In this document: piece by piece, positions 17,168 through 26,011 of the stretch | Numbering within the stretch: position 1 is the first letter of the stretch | How the letters are laid out: every line of letters begins with the position of its first letter | From: Bacillus siamensis KCTC 13613 | GTDB lineage: Bacteria > Bacillota > Bacilli > Bacillales > Bacillaceae | Reading direction: 5' to 3' | DNA length: 64,000 bases | Assembly (NCBI RefSeq): GCF_000262045.1 | Contig: NZ_AJVF01000021.1 | Coordinates: 104,167-168,166, forward strand | The notes under the pieces: model-generated | Databases searched by the model: none | Seen by the model: only the letters and a program-made list of their open reading frames with translations | What the model was told of the DNA's origin: nothing | Made by a program: the position numbers and the translations under genes

Positions 17168-18310
17168 CTAACTGTGTTTTTTCATATTGCGGTTTATCAA
17201 ACAGAGTGATAAGGCCAGTGCCGCTGCGCCGGCGGCAAGAAACAGGCTCAAGGGTGCAATCTGCGCGCTGTCTCCGCCATTGTTTTGAAATGCGCCGATC
17301 ACCCATTTTTCAGGGGTAAACAACGACAGCGTCCGCATATACTCCGGAGCCGCATCTAAAGTGAAGAAAGCCCCTCCCAATAAACCCGTAACAGCGATAA
17401 AAACAGAAGCAAGCGATGTGAATTGCTTTTGGCTCTTCATAAACGGGATCACCGCCATCGTTACAGCAGTCAGCGCAAATACACAGGCCGCAAGCATCGC
17501 TCCCGTAGCAAGAACGTGATCGGCAAAACGGATATGCAGCATGAATGTTCCGGCACCGAGAATCACTATAATATGGAGAAGTCCGAAAAGATACGCCGCC
17601 GCAAACTTAGAGATTGCATATGCCGTATAGGACACGGGCGTGCTCAGCAATCTGGCATATGTATGATTTTCTTTTTCGTCTATAAATGATCGCAAGCTTT
17701 GAACCGCAACGAACCAGATAAACATCACTAAAAATCCGATAAGCCTGTCAGCCGCTTGACCGCCTGCATAAATGTGCTGGCGGTCAACGGTTACGGCAGA
17801 ATGGCTTTGGATATCCTTCAACAGGTCAGCCGCCGCCTGCTTAGTGTCAGTGTGCAGCGTGCGGGACATCACTGCCGCATCGCGGACGATCTTTTTCAGC
17901 GTGCCCGCCTGCTGCGCAATCAGCCGCTCTGTCAAAACAGCATCACCCTTTTCTTCATTCTGAATGAATGAAACGTTCAATTCATCTCCGGAAAATAATG
18001 TCTCTTCAAAATGAGATCCGATCAGCAACCCGAAGGAAATATCCTGATGATTGACCTTTGTTTTTAAAACGTCCTCCGTGACCTTCGTGACTTTTACATG
18101 GCCGGCTGTCTGAATCATGTTCATCAATTGTGCTGAAAAGACGCTCTGATCCTTATCAGCCACATAGACTTCCTTCTGCTGACTGTCATCGGCAGAAAAG
18201 GAAAAGAGATAAGTCAGAAGGAGCGGGACGGAAATGGTCGCAAAGATCGCAACCCGATTCTGTAACATCAGTTTCAGCTGATGTCTGATCATGAATAACA
18301 GCTGCGTCAT
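17168..18310 (-). CDS. lnrN: ABC exporter permease, LnrN-like
   Basis: A 380-residue ABC-2 type permease: one N-terminal span (NRVAIFATISVPLLLTYLFSF), a ~150-residue extracytoplasmic domain (VYVADKDQSVFSAQLMNMI...), then five spans from about residue 190 (RLIGFLVMFIWFVAVQSL onward) including the ENHTYARLLSTPVSYTAYAISKF loop. Length and order match LnrN (YfiN) of the linearmycin resistance exporter. It overlaps the lnrM-like gene by 4 bases (ATGA), so the two are translationally coupled. Substrate is inferred from the neighbours, which form the complete lnrJKLMN set. Confidence 0.75.
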   Translation of the reverse strand: MTQLLFMIRHQLKLMLQNRVAIFATISVPLLLTYLFSFSADDSQQKEVYVADKDQSVFSAQLMNMIQTAGHVKVTKVTEDVLKTKVNHQDISFGLLIGSHFEETLFSGDELNVSFIQNEEKGDAVLTERLIAQQAGTLKKIVRDAAVMSRTLHTDTKQAAADLLKDIQSHSAVTVDRQHIYAGGQAADRLIGFLVMFIWFVAVQSLRSFIDEKENHTYARLLSTPVSYTAYAISKFAAAYLFGLLHIIVILGAGTFMLHIRFADHVLATGAMLAACVFALTAVTMAVIPFMKSQKQFTSLASVFIAVTGLLGGAFFTLDAAPEYMRTLSLFTPEKWVIGAFQNNGGDSAQIAPLSLFLAAGAAALALSLCLINRNMKKHS

Positions 18311-19494
18311 GAAACAGCCTCCTTCCGCTTAAACACCCATATGGTCAAACATAAAAAAACGGCGCCGATAGCGAAAAGCTCTGCCAAATCCGCCAAAATA
18401 CCGCTCAGGCCGGCATGCTGCGTGACACTTACGTAGCTGTTGATCGCTTTGCCGTTCGGTATCAGCTCCTGCACGATTTTCAAACCGGCAGGCAGGCTGT
18501 CTTTTGCAATAAAACTTCCGCCTAAAAAACTGAAGCCATACAGAATAGGAGCCGCCATACTTGAGACGGTCTCGTGGTTTTTTGCAGTAAACCCCCAAAG
18601 AAGCACGATACTGCCGATCGCAAATGAATAAACGATCGTCACCAGCAATATTTCAAACAAATTGCCCCATTTCACATGGTACAAGATGCTGCTTGCGATG
18701 ATGACGGCAGCCATTTGTATAAGGATGGCAAACATGATCCCCAAAAGCTTTCCAGCCACGTACTGGATATGTAATACAGGCATTGATTTGATTCTGAAGA
18801 ATGTGTGCTGCTGCCTTTCTTCCACTATGTCGTGAATGAGCGCAAAAGCGGTCATGATAGAGAACATGACGACCATCGCGATTGAATAATACTGCATCGC
18901 ATCAATCGGAGCCGCATGATGTCCGGCGGACTGTTTCGGAATGGCCACAGCCTGTCCGCGCTCAGCGGAAATTCCGCTCATTATGCTGCCGACTTCCTCC
19001 TTTGACAGATGTCCCGACTGTTTCAGCACCGTTTTTTCTTCGCTGTTTTTCATCTTTACTCTGGTGACAAACGAATCGGCCATCATCTCAACAATGTCTC
19101 CGTTTACAGAGCCTTGTTGGTCTGAAATGACGTTGATATTTGTTTTTTCATTGTGTTCCGCCGCTTCTGCAAAGCCTTTCGGCACGTATACAAAAACCGA
19201 AACTTTGCCGCTTTCGACAAGCTGTTTCCCTGCTTGATAACCGCTTATGTCTTTTACACGGATGAGATCATTTTGTTTCAGAACGTCATTCTTTAATATG
19301 TCTCCCAAAGCACTCTCCGCGTGATCCGCATTATAAAACGCGATTTTAAATGACTTCGCTTTCGAATCGCCGTGAAAAACCGTTCCTAAAATAAAAATCA
19401 TCAGCGCCGGAAACAGAATCAGTTTTATATAGAAAGACTTTTCTCCGGCCATTAACCGAAAATCTAATAAAGTCAGCCTGAGCAATGTTTTCAT
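18307..19494 (-). CDS. lnrM: ABC exporter permease, LnrM-like
   Basis: A 395-residue ABC-2 permease with the same plan as its partner: N-terminal span (FYIKLILFPALMIFILGTVF), a large external domain with IAFYNADHAESALGDIL, and C-terminal spans from YYSIAMVVMFSIMTAFALIHDIVEERQQHTF. It pairs with the LnrN-like protein as a heterodimeric channel driven by the LnrL-like ATPase. It overlaps the upstream ATPase gene by 4 bases. B. subtilis LnrM (YfiM) is 396 residues. Confidence 0.75.
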   Translation of the reverse strand: MKTLLRLTLLDFRLMAGEKSFYIKLILFPALMIFILGTVFHGDSKAKSFKIAFYNADHAESALGDILKNDVLKQNDLIRVKDISGYQAGKQLVESGKVSVFVYVPKGFAEAAEHNEKTNINVISDQQGSVNGDIVEMMADSFVTRVKMKNSEEKTVLKQSGHLSKEEVGSIMSGISAERGQAVAIPKQSAGHHAAPIDAMQYYSIAMVVMFSIMTAFALIHDIVEERQQHTFFRIKSMPVLHIQYVAGKLLGIMFAILIQMAAVIIASSILYHVKWGNLFEILLVTIVYSFAIGSIVLLWGFTAKNHETVSSMAAPILYGFSFLGGSFIAKDSLPAGLKIVQELIPNGKAINSYVSVTQHAGLSGILADLAELFAIGAVFLCLTIWVFKRKEAVS

Positions 19495-20438
19495 GACGCC
19501 CCCTGTGAATCCCGCAGCGTTTTGCCGGTAAGCCGGAGGAAAATGCTTTCCAGATTGGCTTCCTCGAAATGAATGCCCTTAATGGTGATACCGGTTCTTC
19601 TGATATCATCCGCGATATCAAGGATATTCCGCTCTGCCGCGGAAACGAGCATCGAAATGGTCTGATGGCTGACGGCGGCTTCGGAAACACCGGGAATGCG
19701 GCGGATTTTTTGTACGGCATCATCATTCAGACCCTCTGCATTCACGATCAGGGTATCGGAGGCTCCCGCTGACTGTTTCAATTCGTCTTTCGTTCCGCAG
19801 GCAATGATTGAGCCGCGGTCCATGATCGCCGCTCTTTCACATAGATATTCGACCTCTTCCATGTAATGGCTCGTGTAGATGACGGTCATTCCTTTTTCTT
19901 GATTTAACGTCTTAACGGTTTCAAGAATATGGTGTCTGGATTGCGGATCAATTCCGACGGTCGGTTCATCTAAAATGAATAGTTTCGGTTCGTTCATCAG
20001 AGCAGCACCGATATTCACCCGTCTCTTCATACCGCCTGAAAATTCAGACACCCTTTGATTTCGCTGTTCCTTTAATTCGATGATGTCCAGCACTTCATCG
20101 ATCCGCTTATCGAGCTCCTTACCGGAAAGTCCGTACAGGCTCCCGAAAAAAGCCAAATTATCCTTTGCGCTTAGCGCTTGATACAAGGCTATTTCCTGCG
20201 GGACGATACCCATCACTTTTTTTATGGCCGCTGGCTGTTTTTGTAATGACATTCCATTAATGCAAATGGTTCCATCAGTCGGTGAGAGCACGGTGCTGAT
20301 CATTGACACCGTTGTTGATTTACCGGCGCCGTTTGGTCCCAGCAGACCGAATATCTCTCCTTTTTCGACGCGCAGCGATATATGATTGACAGCGGTAAAA
20401 TCGCCGTACTTCTTTGTCAAATCGGTTAATTCAAGCAT
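19491..20438 (-). CDS. lnrL: ABC exporter ATPase, LnrL-like
   Basis: A 315-residue ATPase of the drug/antibiotic (DRA) exporter class. Walker A GPNGAGKST (about residues 34-42), signature SGGMKRR (about 134), Walker B LFILDEPTVGIDP (about 153-165) and switch His in YTSHYMEEVEYL are intact. The C-terminal ~90 residues (VNAEGLNDDAVQKIRRIPGVSEAAV...) are the extra domain of this class. First gene of the three-gene exporter operon; a 138-base gap separates it from the lnrK-like regulator, which probably activates the promoter there. Confidence 0.85.
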   Translation of the reverse strand: MLELTDLTKKYGDFTAVNHISLRVEKGEIFGLLGPNGAGKSTTVSMISTVLSPTDGTICINGMSLQKQPAAIKKVMGIVPQEIALYQALSAKDNLAFFGSLYGLSGKELDKRIDEVLDIIELKEQRNQRVSEFSGGMKRRVNIGAALMNEPKLFILDEPTVGIDPQSRHHILETVKTLNQEKGMTVIYTSHYMEEVEYLCERAAIMDRGSIIACGTKDELKQSAGASDTLIVNAEGLNDDAVQKIRRIPGVSEAAVSHQTISMLVSAAERNILDIADDIRRTGITIKGIHFEEANLESIFLRLTGKTLRDSQGAS

Positions 20439-20576
20439 TCGTGCAGCACTCCTTGTGTCATGTCTGCACTTATTCTACTCTTGGCGATCCTTGTTTTCTA
20501 TTCACTTTCGTACTCGATATGGGTATTACTTTCGTCATATGTTTGGTGATGAAAAGAGAGAGGGGGTGAAGCGGGG

Positions 20577-21221
20577 TTATATCATTTTTTGTAAATATAA
20601 TGTAAGCTCAGTCCTGTTTGTCACTTCGAGTTTATCGAGGATTCTGGATACATAGTTTTTCACAGTGCCTTCAGTCAGGAATAAGTCTGCGGCAATGCGT
20701 TTATTGCTTTTGCCTTCCATAATGTGCTTTGCGACATCAAGCTCTCTCGGCGTGAGAATCTCCGTCAGCTTTGACTGCGGCTCCTCCTGAACGGACGGGA
20801 TGCCGATATGATTCAGCGCTTTTACGACTTGAACCGTAACCTTGGGATTCAGCATCATATTTCCTTCATAAACGGCCTGAAGAGAGGCAATAATTTCTTC
20901 TGAATCAGCATCCTTCAAGATATAGCCGTCAGCCCCGCTTTTCAGCCCGGCAAAAATATAGTGATCATCCTCAAACGTTGTCAGAATGATGACTTTTACG
21001 GACGGATAGCTGGCTTTTACTGCTTTTGTCGCTTCGATTCCGTCCATGCCGGGCATTCTGATATCCATTAAAATCACATCGGTATCGGTTTGCGGAAGCA
21101 GCTGCAGAACTTCTTCACCGCAAGAAGCTTCTCCCGATACTTGAATTTCTTCGTGTAGGCTCAGAATCATTTTCAGCCCCTCCCTGACAATGGACTGGTC
21201 GTCTGCGATCATGACATTCAC
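20577..21221 (-). CDS. lnrK: NarL/LuxR-type response regulator, LnrK-like
   Basis: A 214-residue two-domain regulator. The receiver domain has acidic pocket DDQSIVREGL, phosphorylation site in DVILMDIRMPGMDGIEAT (Asp about 54), Thr in VIILTTFEDDHYI and the KDA Lys. The LuxR-type HTH is LTPRELDVAKHIMEGKSNKRIAADLFLTEGTVKNYVSRIL (about 163-200). It sits 4 bases after the kinase gene, and just upstream of the exporter operon it most likely activates, as LnrK does for lnrLMN in B. subtilis. Confidence 0.85.
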   Translation of the reverse strand: MNVMIADDQSIVREGLKMILSLHEEIQVSGEASCGEEVLQLLPQTDTDVILMDIRMPGMDGIEATKAVKASYPSVKVIILTTFEDDHYIFAGLKSGADGYILKDADSEEIIASLQAVYEGNMMLNPKVTVQVVKALNHIGIPSVQEEPQSKLTEILTPRELDVAKHIMEGKSNKRIAADLFLTEGTVKNYVSRILDKLEVTNRTELTLYLQKMI

Positions 21222-21225
21222 TAGA

Positions 21226-22356
21226 TCATTCCTCCTTGCACGGTATCCTTATTTTCACGTCAAAACCCGTTTCATTTCCGGAAGTGAAAACAGCTTCTCC
21301 GCCAAGCGCGGCCGCTCTTTTTTCAATTCCTTTCAGACCATTTGATTTTATAATCGTCCCGCACGCTGAGCCGTTATTATGAATATGCGCCAATATCATG
21401 TTCAGGTCCTTTTGAATCCGGACAGAAACATATGACGCATGTCCGTGCTTCACCGCGTTCGTAATCGTTTCCTGGACGGTTTGATAAAGACAGTGCTTCA
21501 CATCAGGCTGCGCCGCTTCTATAGCCTCGTCCATCTCCAGCTCGAAGCGTATCCCTCCCGCCTCTTGAAAATGGCTGAAAATGTCACGGAGCGCTTGTTC
21601 AAATCCCCGCCCCGGCAAAGATCCCTGCAACAGCATCACGGCCTGGCGAAGCTTTAAAATCGATTCTTTCGTAAGATCATGCGCCTTATGAATGATCTGC
21701 TTTACTTTTTCCGGCTGATGCCCGGCTGTCTTCCCGGCAAACTCCAAATTCATTTTCAGAGCAGCGAGATAATGACCTAAAGAATCATGCAGCTCCTGCG
21801 CAATTCTTGTTCTTTCTTTCGTAACCGCCAGTTCTTCAATGCGTTCTGAGTATTCCTTCAGTGTGGCGTTGGCCGTCTTCAGCTCTCGATTCAGCGATTC
21901 AACCTTTGACTTCTCCTGCAGATTCTTCCGATATAAATAAATCACCGCAAACATGATGAAGTAAGGGAGCACGATATCACTGACACCCGCTCCGGAGGCG
22001 TATAAAGCTGCGGCAAATGCGGCGGCGTGCATCGTTAACAAAACAGCCGAAATCTGCTTATCAGTAATAAGCACCTCCACCAATAAAAGCACCATTATGG
22101 CCTGTGCCCCAATGCAATAGACATTGTACAGCAGAACTCCCGCCATGACGCTGCTCAGGAGAAAAGATCCGTGATAGATGGCGGACTGTCTCTTCATATA
22201 TATCGGCCGCAGGCAGTCATTCGCCGTCAGCAGCATCACGAGTACAGACAAAAAAACCTTCAGCTCCCCCCGGCCGGGAGGAAGCTGAAGAATCGTATGA
22301 AAAATTGATAGTACCGCAAAGCCCCTGATCAGTAACTTCGTATGTGCAATCTTCAT
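21226..22356 (-). CDS. lnrJ: Sensor histidine kinase, LnrJ-like (DesK/HPK7 class)
   Basis: A 376-residue kinase with about five N-terminal membrane spans (from LIRGFAVLSIFHTILQL to IVLPYFIMFAVIYLY), a coiled coil (LNRELKTANATLKEYSERIEEL), the HisKA_3 box RIAQELHDSLGHYLAALKMNLEF with the phospho-acceptor His, and an HATPase_c domain (QTVQETITNAVKHGHASYVSV, GTIIKSNGLKGIEKRAAALGG). It has no large external domain, so like LnrJ it probably senses membrane-active polyenes or lipopeptides in the bilayer. Eleven bases separate it from the HAD gene upstream. Confidence 0.8.
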   Translation of the reverse strand: MKIAHTKLLIRGFAVLSIFHTILQLPPGRGELKVFLSVLVMLLTANDCLRPIYMKRQSAIYHGSFLLSSVMAGVLLYNVYCIGAQAIMVLLLVEVLITDKQISAVLLTMHAAAFAAALYASGAGVSDIVLPYFIMFAVIYLYRKNLQEKSKVESLNRELKTANATLKEYSERIEELAVTKERTRIAQELHDSLGHYLAALKMNLEFAGKTAGHQPEKVKQIIHKAHDLTKESILKLRQAVMLLQGSLPGRGFEQALRDIFSHFQEAGGIRFELEMDEAIEAAQPDVKHCLYQTVQETITNAVKHGHASYVSVRIQKDLNMILAHIHNNGSACGTIIKSNGLKGIEKRAAALGGEAVFTSGNETGFDVKIRIPCKEE

Positions 22357-22366
22357 CGTATTCTCC

Positions 22367-23080
22367 TTACAGATGAGCAGCGGCTTTTCGCTCCACGTTC
22401 AGCAGATCATACAGCTCATCAAGCGAATGAATTTCATACGTCGGGATAACCCCGGACTCATTTATTTTCTTTCCGGGATTAAACCAGCACGTATCAATTC
22501 CCGCCATCTGACCGCCTTTTATGTCCGCGCTCAGTGAATCGCCGATAATAAGCCCGCGCTCGGCAGAAAAACCGGGAATTCTCGCAAATACATAATCAAA
22601 GTATTCCTTCATCGGCTTTTGAAAACCCGTATCCTCAGATACAAACACAGCTTTAAAAAACGGATACAGACCGGAATCACCCAGCCGCTTATATTGGGAT
22701 CTTGATACACCGTTTGTCACGATGTATAAATCAAATAAAGGACTCAGCCTTTCAATCAGCTCATAAGCCCCGTCTATCATCTGGTGTCCTTCTTCTAAGT
22801 ATTGGCGGTACGCCTCATTCATCAGCACGCCGTCCGCCTCGAGGCCGTATTCTTTAAACAAAAGGGCAAACCGTGTGTTCACCACTTCATCGCGGGTCAT
22901 ATCCCCCTCTTCAAACGCCTTCCACAACCCTTGATTTATTGCTTTATAACGGGCTTCCACCTCTGGCGTCAGTTCCAGCTTTGAACCTTGAAACAATTTT
23001 TGAAGAGCATCGGTTTCTGAAGCGGTAAAATCCAGCAGCGTATTGTCTATATCAAATAATAACGTACGGTAGTGACTCAT
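22367..23080 (-). CDS. HAD-superfamily hydrolase, YjjG/YfnB-like nucleotidase
   Basis: A 237-residue HAD phosphatase with motif I LLFDIDNTLLDF (nucleophile D10 in this start), motif II IVTNGVSRSQYKRL (about 102-115), a motif III Lys in FQKPMKEYFDYVF and motif IV GLIIGDSLSADIKGG (about 174-188). The helical cap lies between motifs I and II. Closest to the YjjG/YfnB group, which cleans up non-canonical nucleoside monophosphates. The start at 23080 has GGGGGAAA upstream and gives the family length. It lies 11 bases before the lnrJ-like kinase gene and could be co-transcribed with it. Confidence 0.8.
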   Translation of the reverse strand: MSHYRTLLFDIDNTLLDFTASETDALQKLFQGSKLELTPEVEARYKAINQGLWKAFEEGDMTRDEVVNTRFALLFKEYGLEADGVLMNEAYRQYLEEGHQMIDGAYELIERLSPLFDLYIVTNGVSRSQYKRLGDSGLYPFFKAVFVSEDTGFQKPMKEYFDYVFARIPGFSAERGLIIGDSLSADIKGGQMAGIDTCWFNPGKKINESGVIPTYEIHSLDELYDLLNVERKAAAHL

Positions 23081-23133
23081 CGATGTTTCCCCCGGTTCTG
23101 CTTTTTTTAACCAGTATACCACTCGCGGACAAG

Positions 23134-23166
23134 CCGAAAAAGACACCCCTTTAAGAGAGGTGTCTT
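23134..23166 (-). terminator. Terminator of ybxG
   Basis: Minus-strand hairpin GACACCTCT / AGGGGTGTC followed by TTTTTC, just after the ybxG stop. Confidence 0.75.
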
Positions 23167-23172
23167 GTTGAG

Positions 23173-24558
23173 TTATACAGCGTCTTCTATTTTCGAGTCT
23201 TCATCAGACATGCGCTTGCCGATGCCGAACGCATAATAGCTGATCGTCACAATCGCCATAAAAATCACCCCGACGACCAAAGATATCCGCGTCTCTTTGT
23301 TAAACCACATGCCGGCCAATACCATGATTAAGAAAGCGATCGTCAAATAGTTTGTAAACGGCGCAAAAGGCATTTTAAACGGATGCTGATCAAGCTCAGC
23401 GCCCTTCGCCCGTCTGAAACCGAGATGGCTGATTAAAATAACAAACCACGGAATCATTCCAGGGAGCACACTCGCGCTGTAGACATAGACAAATATTTTC
23501 GGAGGCGCGATATAGTTCAGAACGACACCGATCACAAGTCCGATTAATACTGCGAGCGTACCGAATATCGGCACACCGCTCGATGAAACTTTCTTAAAGA
23601 ATTTCGGCGCCTGTCCGTTCACGCCCAACGTATAAAGCATGCGTCCCGCACTGAAAATCCCGCTGTTGCAGCCGGACATCGCAGCGGTAATCACAACAAA
23701 GTTAATCAAACCGGCCGCCGCCGTAATCCCGACTTTCGCAAATGTCGAAACAAACGGACTGCCGAGTGAGTGAAGCTCATTCCACGGATACACAGTCACG
23801 ATCACGAAAATCGCACCGATGTAGAAAATCAAAATCCGCCAGATAATACTCTGAATCGCGCTTCGCAGCGTTTTTTGCGGATCTTTCGCTTCCCCTGCTG
23901 TAATCCCGATCAGCTCAACCCCTTGATAGGCCGCAACGACCAAAGACAAAGCAAAGAAAAACCCGGAAAAACCATTTGTAAAGAAACCGCCGTGCGACCA
24001 TAAATTAGATAATCCGATCGCATGACCCCCGTTGCCGAAACCGAAGAAAATAATGCCGATACCCGCAACAATCATCAGAATAATGGTGACGATTTTGATC
24101 ATGGCAAACCAAAATTCAAACTCACCGAAAGATTTTACCGAAATCAAATTCGCCGCACCGAGAATGGCCATGGCGATAAGGCCGGGAATCCATGCCGGCA
24201 GATCAGGAAACCAATATTTCATATACGAACCGACGGCGATAATTTCAGACATCCCGACGATCACCCATTGAAACCAGTTGCTCCACGCCGTCATATAGCC
24301 GGCTAACGGATGTATATACTTATGGCCGAATGTCGCAAACGACCCTGTACTCGGCTCTACATAAAGCATTTCGCCCATCGCACGCATGATAAAAAAGATA
24401 AAGATACCCGAGATCGCATAAGCCAGCAGAACAGACGGCCCTGTCCATCCAATCGTGCTGGATGACCCCATGAATAAACCGACACCGATCGTGCCGCCCA
24501 GCGCAATCATCTGGATATGACGCGCGCCTAAGCCTCTTTTTAATTCCTTGTTTGCCAC
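23173..24558 (-). CDS. ybxG: YbxG-like amino acid permease
   Basis: A 461-residue, 12-span APC transporter. It has the family start [29 protein letters not shown] with the helix-breaking GGTIGVG motif, [17 protein letters not shown] in the span 2-3 region, and [24 protein letters not shown]. subtilis YbxG has the same length and neighbours (csgA, ybdO side). Probably imports a small neutral amino acid such as threonine/serine, by homology only. RBS GAGGAGG precedes the start; the 420-base upstream region holds a cre site and a long hairpin described separately. Confidence 0.88.
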   Translation of the reverse strand: MANKELKRGLGARHIQMIALGGTIGVGLFMGSSSTIGWTGPSVLLAYAISGIFIFFIMRAMGEMLYVEPSTGSFATFGHKYIHPLAGYMTAWSNWFQWVIVGMSEIIAVGSYMKYWFPDLPAWIPGLIAMAILGAANLISVKSFGEFEFWFAMIKIVTIILMIVAGIGIIFFGFGNGGHAIGLSNLWSHGGFFTNGFSGFFFALSLVVAAYQGVELIGITAGEAKDPQKTLRSAIQSIIWRILIFYIGAIFVIVTVYPWNELHSLGSPFVSTFAKVGITAAAGLINFVVITAAMSGCNSGIFSAGRMLYTLGVNGQAPKFFKKVSSSGVPIFGTLAVLIGLVIGVVLNYIAPPKIFVYVYSASVLPGMIPWFVILISHLGFRRAKGAELDQHPFKMPFAPFTNYLTIAFLIMVLAGMWFNKETRISLVVGVIFMAIVTISYYAFGIGKRMSDEDSKIEDAV

Positions 24559-24781
24559 TTCGCTTCCTCCTCTTAACAGCTCTGATATATGTGAAATAAT
24601 GAAGCAGAAGGTGCATCTGTTGAACCTAACTCAATCTTCATTTCCCGCAATATTAGAAATATTCTATCTTCCTATTGTTATATAGTCTCCAATTTCCTTA
24701 TTCCATCATAATAAATTTTCGTGGAAAACACAATTGTTTTTTTCAGGTAAACACCATGCACCCTAGACCGAAAGACTAAAA

Positions 24782-24795
24782 ATAAAGCGCTTTCA
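24782..24795 (-). promoter_or_regulatory. cre-like site upstream of ybxG
   Basis: On the minus strand TGAAAGCGCTTTAT fits the CcpA cre consensus. It lies about 225 bases before ybxG, in the otherwise gene-free stretch 24559-24980, and so might sit over the ybxG promoter. Confidence 0.5.
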
Positions 24796-24896
24796 ATTTT
24801 GTTAAATTGAGAATATTGAGATAATAATTACCACAGCTTCCGAGAAACAGTATTTCCCGGTAGAAAAGGTTCCACCCCCTATTCTATAAATGTTAC

Positions 24897-24961
24897 TAAG
24901 CAGAATGGCGTAAAGCCTTACTCTCTATCATTCTCCCTCTCATACGCCATCATCCTGCTTA
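24897..24961. repeat. Long imperfect hairpin between marR-like and ybxG
   Basis: Outer arms TAAGCAG / CTGCTTA and inner arms ATGGCGTA / TACGCCAT enclose a ~30-base pyrimidine-rich loop. There is no T run on either side, so it is not a standard terminator; it could still end the MarR-type gene transcript or be a structured RNA. Confidence 0.4.
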
Positions 24962-24980
24962 CCCCTGCAAAAATCATTCA

Positions 24981-25412
24981 CTAATCGATAAATGCCTCAT
25001 TCAGCCGCAGCAAAAGCCTGCCGAACATTTCTTTCTCCTCGCCGGACCAATCATCAAGCATGCGATGATATCGCTCAAGACGCATCTTTTTATCAGCTTT
25101 TAGCCTCTGTTTGCCAAGCTTCGTAATCGCAAACAGACTGACCCGCCCGTCAGAAGGGTCGGAGAAGCGCTGGATCAGCTCCTTCGTTTCCAAGGCCGCG
25201 GCCTGTCGAGACAATGTAGAAATATCCAGTTTAAAGGATTCGGCCAATTCCTTTACACGTGCAGGCCCGAATTCATCCAGCTGCCGTAATAGCAGATACG
25301 CAGCTCTTTCCAGATGTCCGATTTTACGGTCGGAGTTATCGAGATAAACAGCCCTCCTGATAAAAGTAGTGAGCTCATATTCAATTAATTCAATCGGATC
25401 TTGTTTTGACAA
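24981..25412 (-). CDS. MarR-family transcriptional regulator
   Basis: A ~143-residue winged-helix regulator. The DNA-binding core is ERAAYLLLRQLDEFGPARVKELAESFKLDISTLSRQAAALETKELIQRFSDPSDGRVSLFAITKLGKQRLKAD, with the wing DPSDGRVSLFAIT. TTG at 25412 is preferred because AAGGAG stands seven bases before it, whereas the GTG at 25421 nearly touches the AAGGAG. Divergent from the lrgA/lrgB-like pair; two inverted repeats in the shared promoter region are the likely operators, so it presumably represses both directions. Confidence 0.88.
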   Translation of the reverse strand: MSKQDPIELIEYELTTFIRRAVYLDNSDRKIGHLERAAYLLLRQLDEFGPARVKELAESFKLDISTLSRQAAALETKELIQRFSDPSDGRVSLFAITKLGKQRLKADKKMRLERYHRMLDDWSGEEKEMFGRLLLRLNEAFID

Positions 25413-25448
25413 ACGCCTCACTCCTTACATTGACAACAGCAACATTAG

Positions 25449-25461
25449 TTGTATAATACAA
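25449..25461. promoter_or_regulatory. MarR-type operator candidate 1
   Basis: Palindrome TTGTATAATACAA, 37 bases from the MarR-type start codon, sharing the TTGTA...TACAA core with the larger repeat at 25506-25534. Confidence 0.6.
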
Positions 25462-25505
25462 ACATATGCACATTTACTCAGAAAACATATAGAAAGATTT
25501 TGCAT

Positions 25506-25534
25506 ACATATATTTGTATAGTACAAATATATGT
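25506..25534. promoter_or_regulatory. MarR-type operator candidate 2
   Basis: A perfect inverted repeat: ACATATATTTGTA, spacer TAG, TACAAATATATGT. Position between the divergent MarR and lrgA-like genes and the shared TTGTA/TACAA core mark it as the main operator. Confidence 0.7.
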
Positions 25535-25606
25535 GCCAAAAGTAAAGAAACTTATCGAAGCAACAAGAAAGGGGGAAGCTGCTCTTCTCCAAAGAACAGC
25601 ATCGTT

Positions 25607-26011
25607 GTGAAAGTCATACGCATCATACTGCAAATTATTATTTTATTCGCATTTTCCTTTATCGGGGGAGCCGTTCAGCAGCTCTTTCACCTGCCCATTC
25701 CCGGCAGTATCATCGGTTTAATCCTGCTCATCATATGTTTATCGGTTAAGATCATTCCCGCCAAAATGATTGAAGACGGAGCCGGATTTTTGCTGTCTTT
25801 TCTTCCGCTGCTATTCATTCCGGCCATGACGGGCGTCATCAATTATCCGTCACTGTTTTCCGCCAGCGGGGCGGCCCTGTTTTTAATCGTCGTGCTGAGC
25901 ACCATCGTCACAATGATCGCCGCAGGGTACGCGAGCCAGCTGTTAGAGCATAAAGCCAATCAGAGAAAGGAGAAAAAGAAGTGCAGCAAGCATGTATCGC
26001 AATCCTTATAA
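25607..26011 (+). CDS. CidA/LrgA-family holin-like membrane protein
   Basis: A ~134-residue protein with four spans (VIRIILQIIILFAFSFIGGAVQQLF, IPGSIIGLILLIICLSVKII, GAGFLLSFLPLLFIPAMTGVI, ALFLIVVLSTIVTMIAAGYASQLL) and the family motif LPIPGSIIGLILL. CidA/LrgA proteins act with CidB/LrgB in autolysis control and, in Bacillus (PftAB), pyruvate transport. The start is uncertain: GTG at 25607 begins just before the first span; the frame is open to 25514 but lacks a convincing ribosome site. It overlaps the lrgB-like gene by 31 bases. Confidence 0.8.
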   Translation: MKVIRIILQIIILFAFSFIGGAVQQLFHLPIPGSIIGLILLIICLSVKIIPAKMIEDGAGFLLSFLPLLFIPAMTGVINYPSLFSASGAALFLIVVLSTIVTMIAAGYASQLLEHKANQRKEKKKCSKHVSQSL

